A model generated the notes under the pieces. The model worked only from the letters and a program-made list of their open reading frames with translations, made no database searches and was not told where the DNA came from. Made by a program: the position numbers and the translations under genes. Below, in pieces: positions 60,159 to 64,000 of a stretch of 64,000 bases of DNA. The first letter of the stretch is position 1; each line of letters begins with the position of its first letter. Origin of the DNA: Flavobacteriaceae bacterium S0862 (GTDB lineage Bacteria > Bacteroidota > Bacteroidia > Flavobacteriales > Flavobacteriaceae); contig JALKAW010000009.1 of assembly GCA_023015825.1 (NCBI GenBank), positions 98,754-162,753 on the forward strand, read 5' to 3'.

Positions 60159-60890
60159 ATGCATATAATCAAACTTAATGCCATTGACTCTACAAACTCG
60201 TATTTACGTGAGTTGGCTTCTAAAAAACGGTTAGAGGATTTTACTGTTGTTATTGCAAAACACCAAACCAATGGAAAAGGTCAAATAGGTGCTGTTTGGA
60301 ATTCAGAAAAAGATAAAAACCTTACTTGTAGCGTATTTAAACGTAATTGCTGTGTTTCTATTGATGATACATTTTACATAAGTATGGTGACATCTTTGGC
60401 TATTATTAAAACATTACAGCAATTTCAAGTGCCAAAATTAGTTGTAAAATGGCCTAACGACATTTTGGCAGAACAAAAAAAAATATGCGGTATTTTAATT
60501 GAAAATGTCATAAAACAACAAAACATTGAAGGAAGTATTATCGGTATTGGACTTAATGTAAATCAAACACAATTTTCTAATTTACCTTTGGCTTCATCTT
60601 TAAAGAACTTAACAGGAGCCTTGTTTGATGTTGAAGAGATGTTGACTCGAATTGTGGAACAGCTTAAATATTATTTTGATAAACTGGAGCAAGGAAAACA
60701 TGATTTTATAAAACGCGCATACGAAGCATTACTTTTTAGGCGGCATAAACCATCTACTTTTAAAGATTTAGAAGGACAACTTTTCTCTGGATTTATTCAA
60801 GGAGTTAATAATAATGGGACGCTTCAAATACTACTTGAAGATGACATTGTAAAAGAATTTGAATTGAAAGAAATTCAGTTATTGTATTAG
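60159..60890 (+). CDS. birA: Biotin--[acetyl-CoA-carboxylase] ligase
   Basis: 243 residues, catalytic domain only, with no N-terminal DNA-binding helix-turn-helix, so it is a group I ligase that does not regulate biotin genes. LNAIDSTNSYLRELASKKR, KHQTNGKGQIGAVWNSEKD (biotinyl-AMP loop, G-R-G-R-x-G replaced by GKGQIG), KWPNDILAEQKKICGILIE and the C-terminal SH3-like cap. Divergent from rsfS; its last 4 bp overlap the SRPBCC gene. Confidence 0.94.
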   Translation: MHIIKLNAIDSTNSYLRELASKKRLEDFTVVIAKHQTNGKGQIGAVWNSEKDKNLTCSVFKRNCCVSIDDTFYISMVTSLAIIKTLQQFQVPKLVVKWPNDILAEQKKICGILIENVIKQQNIEGSIIGIGLNVNQTQFSNLPLASSLKNLTGALFDVEEMLTRIVEQLKYYFDKLEQGKHDFIKRAYEALLFRRHKPSTFKDLEGQLFSGFIQGVNNNGTLQILLEDDIVKEFELKEIQLLY

Positions 60891-61282
60891 ATTGTGTTTG
60901 GGATTTTAGTTGCAAGCGTTTCAATAAACTTTGATATAGGCCCTTTTATCATCATAGCCATCATTGGATTAAAATCACCTACAAAACTTAATTGAATATC
61001 GCTTTTGTCAGCTGAGGTTTCAGTAATATTTCCAATTAAAGAAAAATCTAGTTTGCCACCTGCGGCTCCTAGTACAATCTTATTTGGAGGAGTAGCTTCT
61101 TTTTGTTTTAAAACAATTTCCGGCATACCTTTTAACGCAAACAAAAATTTGCCTTCGTCTAAAACTTCAAATTTACTAATGTTTTCAGGCATGAGTTTTT
61201 CGAAATTCTCAACATTGGTTAAAAAATCAAAAACGTCTTGTGCCGATTTATCTACAAATACTTTAGGTGATTCTAAATTCAT
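60887..61282 (-). CDS. SRPBCC family protein
   Basis: 131 residues from the ATG at 61282 (MNLESPKVFVDKSAQDVFDF); an earlier in-frame ATG at 61324 overlaps the pyrE end. START/SRPBCC-like fold: TNVENFEKLMPENISKFEVL, LKGMPEIVLKQKEATPPNKI, DIQLSFVGDFNPMMAMMIKG and an amphipathic C-terminal helix, which together would form a hydrophobic ligand cavity. Ligand unknown. 22 bp after pyrE on the same strand. Confidence 0.88.
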   Translation of the reverse strand: MNLESPKVFVDKSAQDVFDFLTNVENFEKLMPENISKFEVLDEGKFLFALKGMPEIVLKQKEATPPNKIVLGAAGGKLDFSLIGNITETSADKSDIQLSFVGDFNPMMAMMIKGPISKFIETLATKIPNTI

Positions 61283-61304
61283 AATGTGTTTTTTAAAGAA
61301 CCTA

Positions 61305-61949
61305 TCAATTAGCGTTCCATTCACTTGGATTGGCGTTCCATTGCGACAAAGTTTCCAATTCTTTTTTGTTTATGTAATGTGTGTCTAGAGCTTGTTCTAG
61401 TAGGTTTTTGTAGTTGCTAAGTGTATGAAGCGTTACGTTTTCTTTTGCAAAGTTTTCATTGGCAATATCAAATCCGTATGAGAAAATTGCTACCATTCCT
61501 TTTACGTTAACTTCTGCTTCTTTTAGTGCTTTTACAGCATTTAAACTACTTTTTCCTGTACTAATTAAATCTTCAACAACTACGACACTTTGTCCTTTTT
61601 GAATGTAACCCTCGATTTGATTTTGACGACCGTGTTTTTTAGCTTCTGGGCGTACATATATAAATGGTAAGCCTAAATACTCTGCAACTAAAGCACCAAT
61701 ACCAATAGCTCCTGTTGCAACACCTGCGATAACATCTGGTTTTCCATATTGTTTTTCAATATGTTTTGCCATTTTCTCACGAATATAATTTCTAATTGGA
61801 GGATAGGATAATACAATTCTATTATCACAGTATATTGGCGACTTCCATCCCGAAGCCCAAGTAAATGGTTCTTTTGGGCTTAGTTTTATAGCGTTAATTT
61901 GCAATAAGACTTCAGCAGTTTTTTTGGCAGTGTTTTTGTTGGCAATCAT
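61305..61949 (-). CDS. pyrE: Orotate phosphoribosyltransferase
   Basis: 214 residues from the ATG at 61949 (MIANKNTAKKTAEVLL), chosen because homologues start here and a -7 box lies just upstream, inside the longer frame. Converts orotate and PRPP to OMP. WASGWKSPIYCDNRIVLSYP, GVATGAIGIGALVAEYLGLP, PEAKKHGRQNQIEG and the PRPP motif VVVVEDLISTGKSS are intact. The extreme C-terminus carries a short duplication, WNANPSEWNAN. Confidence 0.96.
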   Translation of the reverse strand: MIANKNTAKKTAEVLLQINAIKLSPKEPFTWASGWKSPIYCDNRIVLSYPPIRNYIREKMAKHIEKQYGKPDVIAGVATGAIGIGALVAEYLGLPFIYVRPEAKKHGRQNQIEGYIQKGQSVVVVEDLISTGKSSLNAVKALKEAEVNVKGMVAIFSYGFDIANENFAKENVTLHTLSNYKNLLEQALDTHYINKKELETLSQWNANPSEWNAN

Positions 61950-61954
61950 AGCTG

Positions 61955-61962
61955 CAAAATTA
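61955..61962 (-). promoter_or_regulatory. Putative -7 box (TAATTTTG) for pyrE
   Basis: CAAAATTA on the plus strand gives TAATTTTG on the minus strand, 5 nt upstream of the chosen pyrE ATG; nearly leaderless arrangement. Confidence 0.45.
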
Positions 61963-62078
61963 AGCATAAATTTATTTTAGTGAATAAAAAAATCATTATT
62001 AAAAATATTTTTTTGTAGTTGCCCTCCTTTGAATTAAAAATTGATATTTTTACATTGCTAAACACCCTAATGTATACA

Positions 62079-62660
62079 ATGTATAAAGTTTTTGTTAATA
62101 ACAAGCCTATCATACTAACTTCAGAAGTTCCGAAAGGAAAACTCTACAAAACGTATCCTCTAAAATATGTTGATTTGCCAAGAGTGGTTCGTGATTTTCG
62201 AAAAACAGAAAATAAAGGAGTTTACTTATACCATCCAAATAAGAAAAAGCTTCTAAAAAAGTTTCTAAAAAAGTTTCCAAATGTCATAGCTGGAGGTGGT
62301 AAAGTAATTAATGATAAAGGGAAAGTATTATTTATTTATCGAAACGATAAATGGGATTTACCTAAAGGCTGTGTTAAAAGTAAAGAGACTATTGAAGAAG
62401 GTGCTATTCGTGAGGTAGAAGAAGAAACAGGCGTAAAAGGACTTGAAATTACGAAACCGTTAGAGAAAACTTACCATATTTTTAAGCGTAATGGACGTTA
62501 TAAAATTAAAATCACCCATTGGTTTGAAATGCATACTTCTTATAACGGAAAGCTGAAACCTGAAATTAGTGAAGGCATTACTAAAGTAGAATGGCTAGGA
62601 AAGAAAAAACAAGCCAAAGCTTTAGAAAATAGTTATGCTAATATTAGAGAGTTGATGTAA
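62079..62660 (+). CDS. NUDIX hydrolase
   Basis: 193 residues from the ATG at 62079 (MYKVFVNNKPIILTSEVPKG); in-frame ATGs at 62019 and 62070 are possible but extend into an unconserved leader. N-terminal ~70 residues are a separate small domain with FLKKFPNVIAGGGKVIND, followed by the NUDIX domain with box GCVKSKETIEEGAIREVEEE plus TGVKG. It hydrolyses a nucleoside diphosphate-X type substrate, unknown. Divergent from pyrE. Confidence 0.92.
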   Translation: MYKVFVNNKPIILTSEVPKGKLYKTYPLKYVDLPRVVRDFRKTENKGVYLYHPNKKKLLKKFLKKFPNVIAGGGKVINDKGKVLFIYRNDKWDLPKGCVKSKETIEEGAIREVEEETGVKGLEITKPLEKTYHIFKRNGRYKIKITHWFEMHTSYNGKLKPEISEGITKVEWLGKKKQAKALENSYANIRELM

Positions 62661-62750
62661 TTATCTTTGCATAATAAATTCATTTTTTTTTCGATTTTTC
62701 AATAATCTACTGTTAGTCTAAGTAGAAAACAAACTTGTTAATACTTTAAA

Positions 62751-62782
62751 ATGTTTAATAAAATGTTAAAAACATTAAACAT
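62751..62782. promoter_or_regulatory. Nested inverted repeats upstream of the repeat-protein gene
   Basis: ATGTTTAAT (62751-62759) and ATTAAACAT (62774-62782) are perfect inverted arms; nested inside, AATGTT (62762-62767) pairs with AACATT (62771-62776). They lie 48 bp before the GTG start at 62830, in a 169-bp AT-rich gap, a plausible operator position. Confidence 0.35.
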
Positions 62783-62829
62783 ATTGATATATTGTTTATT
62801 TTAGCTATATAAACATTTAACAAAAAATA

Positions 62830-64000
62830 GTGAAAACAAAACTATCCTTCCAAACCCCCAAATTTTTATTAAGCCTATTATTAATCTTTTTTACTACTTT
62901 GTCATATTCGCAATCATCATGTGGTGAAATTGCGGGATTTGAGTTTTCAAATGGTACTTCATCGATTAGCGTTGCTAATGGTGAGACTGTTGCAATAGAT
63001 GAACTTCCATCAGATTTTTATTTGAATCTTTTAATAAATGGGAAGTCTGGAAGTGCGAAGTACATAATTGAAAATTTAGATACTGGTGAAATTCATAGGA
63101 TAACAGAGAATGTTTTACCATATACTTTTCCAGCTGGTAACAGATCTTGGAACCTCGGTGTTGGAAGTTTTAAAATCAAAGCTAATCTGTATAAGTACAA
63201 TTTCGGAATTAAAAAATGTGATTCTAATACGATTACGTTTACTGTTATTGAATCTAATTGTGCTGCAGACGCAGGAACCTTAAAGGCAGTAGAATCTACT
63301 GTAGCCTTAGGGTCACCAACAACAATGATCTCAGCAGAGCCAGATGGAAACATGACTGTACCAGCAGGTTACAGTTATATCTATGTACTGACTTCAGGCG
63401 AGGATTTAGTAATCGAGCAAGTAAGTGATATGCCGAAGTTCGATGTATTAGAAGCAGGATTATATACGATTCACACGTTGGTATACGATGGTAATGCAGA
63501 CAGTCCAAACTTTTTAGATTTAAGTATTGTAGAATTTGGAACCACAACAGGCGGTGCTGTATTAGGCATAGTAACTGAAGCAGGTATCTGTGCATCCTTA
63601 GATGTTGCAGGTGCACCAATAACAGTTGAATGTGCTGCAGACGCAGGAACCTTAAAGGCAGTAGAATCTACTGTAGCCTTAGGGTCACCAACAACAATGA
63701 TCTCAGCAGAGCCAGATGGAAACATGACTGTACCAGCAGGTTACAGTTATATCTATGTACTGACTTCAGGCGAGGATTTAGTAATCGAGCAAGTAAGTGA
63801 TATGCCTAAGTTCGATGTAGTAGAAGCAGGATTATATACGATTCACACGTTGGTATACGATGGTAATGCAGACAGTCCAAACTTTTTAGATTTAAGTATT
63901 GTAGAATTTGGAACCACAACAGGCGGTGCTGTATTAGGCATAGTAACTGAAGCAGGTATCTGTGCATCCTTAGATGTTGCAGGTGCACCAATAACAGTTG
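62830..64000 (+). CDS. Large secreted tandem-repeat surface protein (C-terminus beyond window)
   Basis: Read directly from GTG at 62830: open to the right edge, 390 codons visible. Signal peptide (MKTKLSFQTPKFLLSLLLIF, cleaved near SYSQ), a unique domain of about 110 residues (starting SSCGEIAGFEFSNG, with Cys31 and Cys~132), then repeats of 124 residues starting CAADAGTLKAVES and containing TVPAGYSYIYVLTSGEDLVI and AGLYTIHTLVYDGNADSPNF. Related proteins in flavobacteria are long cell-surface adhesin-like proteins, usually ending in a type IX secretion signal; here the end is cut. No in-frame ATG fits better than GTG. Confidence 0.85.
   Translation, partial: MKTKLSFQTPKFLLSLLLIFFTTLSYSQSSCGEIAGFEFSNGTSSISVANGETVAIDELPSDFYLNLLINGKSGSAKYIIENLDTGEIHRITENVLPYTFPAGNRSWNLGVGSFKIKANLYKYNFGIKKCDSNTITFTVIESNCAADAGTLKAVESTVALGSPTTMISAEPDGNMTVPAGYSYIYVLTSGEDLVIEQVSDMPKFDVLEAGLYTIHTLVYDGNADSPNFLDLSIVEFGTTTGGAVLGIVTEAGICASLDVAGAPITVECAADAGTLKAVESTVALGSPTTMISAEPDGNMTVPAGYSYIYVLTSGEDLVIEQVSDMPKFDVVEAGLYTIHTLVYDGNADSPNFLDLSIVEFGTTTGGAVLGIVTEAGICASLDVAGAPITV
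63259..64000 (+). repeat. 372-bp tandem repeats inside the surface-protein gene
   Basis: Unit 1 is 63259-63630; unit 2 is 63631 to the window end (370 of 372 bp). By eye they differ at two bases only: 63435 versus 63807 (G/T, silent in Pro) and 63448 versus 63820 (T/G, Leu to Val). Each unit encodes 124 residues in frame with two cysteines. Confidence 0.93.

Noticed and set aside
60887..61324. Longer SRPBCC start overlapping pyrE
   Set aside because: The ATG at 61282 gives the conserved start and avoids overlap with pyrE.
63093..63991. Several antisense reading frames, two of them repeated with identical openings (MFPSGSAEIIVV, MVHLQHLRMHRY)
   Set aside because: They are mirror frames of the 372-bp repeats of the plus-strand surface-protein gene; they repeat only because the repeats do.

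Overview
This window looks like chromosome from a marine-type flavobacterium (Bacteroidota, family Flavobacteriaceae). The evidence is low GC, A-rich translation starts instead of strong Shine-Dalgarno sites, repeated TAnnTTTG -7 promoter boxes, many secreted lipoproteins, and flavobacterial gene pairings such as rsfS-ftsH-LUD-cdsA-psd-ACBP, the kynurenine (meta-cleavage) operon, DUF6702 next to an M1 peptidase, and DUF6090 arrays. I see no insertion sequence, prophage, CRISPR array, rRNA or plasmid function. The only RNA gene found is tRNA-Gly(TCC). No gene-free stretch exceeds about 300 bases.

Layout. 1-7.2 kb (minus strand): a DUF885-like lipoprotein inside an array of DUF6090 single-pass membrane proteins (one cut by the left edge plus four complete), an overlooked 37-residue membrane peptide, a secreted M28 peptidase and a 63-residue coiled-coil protein. 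7.4-15.5 kb: ApbE and partner, a methyltransferase, methionine aminopeptidase, CoA transferase, HAD phosphatase, phosphoglycerate mutase, an M48 protease, tRNA-Gly and peptidase E. 15.6-20.6 kb (plus): two paralogous carboxypeptidase-regulatory-like proteins, a DUF6702 protein, an M1 metallopeptidase and TatA. 20.6-31.6 kb (minus): a kynurenine catabolic operon (KynU, KMO, RidA-type aminomuconate deaminase, aminomuconic-semialdehyde dehydrogenase, a gluzincin-like lipoprotein, SDR, HAAO, ACMSD, O-methyltransferase). It is split by a second array of three DUF6090 genes and a remnant start of a fourth.

31.7-47.8 kb: a lipoprotein, a methyltransferase, an isolated PD40 protein with cassette-like flanks, MsrA, a cysteine-less zinc-ribbon-family coiled-coil protein with Nif3, LpxK, a hybrid histidine kinase, Gap-LipA, an operon of small membrane protein/GT2/ECF sigma/divergent NRAMP, an aquaporin, and a second ECF sigma with its anti-sigma. 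47.9-62.7 kb is mostly housekeeping: MurB, aminotransferase, aspartic protease-PDZ, DUF1573, ValS, the phospholipid/FtsH operon, BirA, SRPBCC, PyrE and a NUDIX hydrolase. The right edge cuts a large secreted protein built from near-identical 124-residue tandem repeats.

The best candidate for an undescribed system is the DUF6090 family. Eight copies (one partial) in two clusters share a nearly invariant basic/transmembrane head of about 50 residues and carry strongly divergent 200-residue outer domains. They are joined by a recurring stop/start overlap (AATGATTAA), and the same junction survives as a scar where one copy appears to have been lost inside the kynurenine operon.
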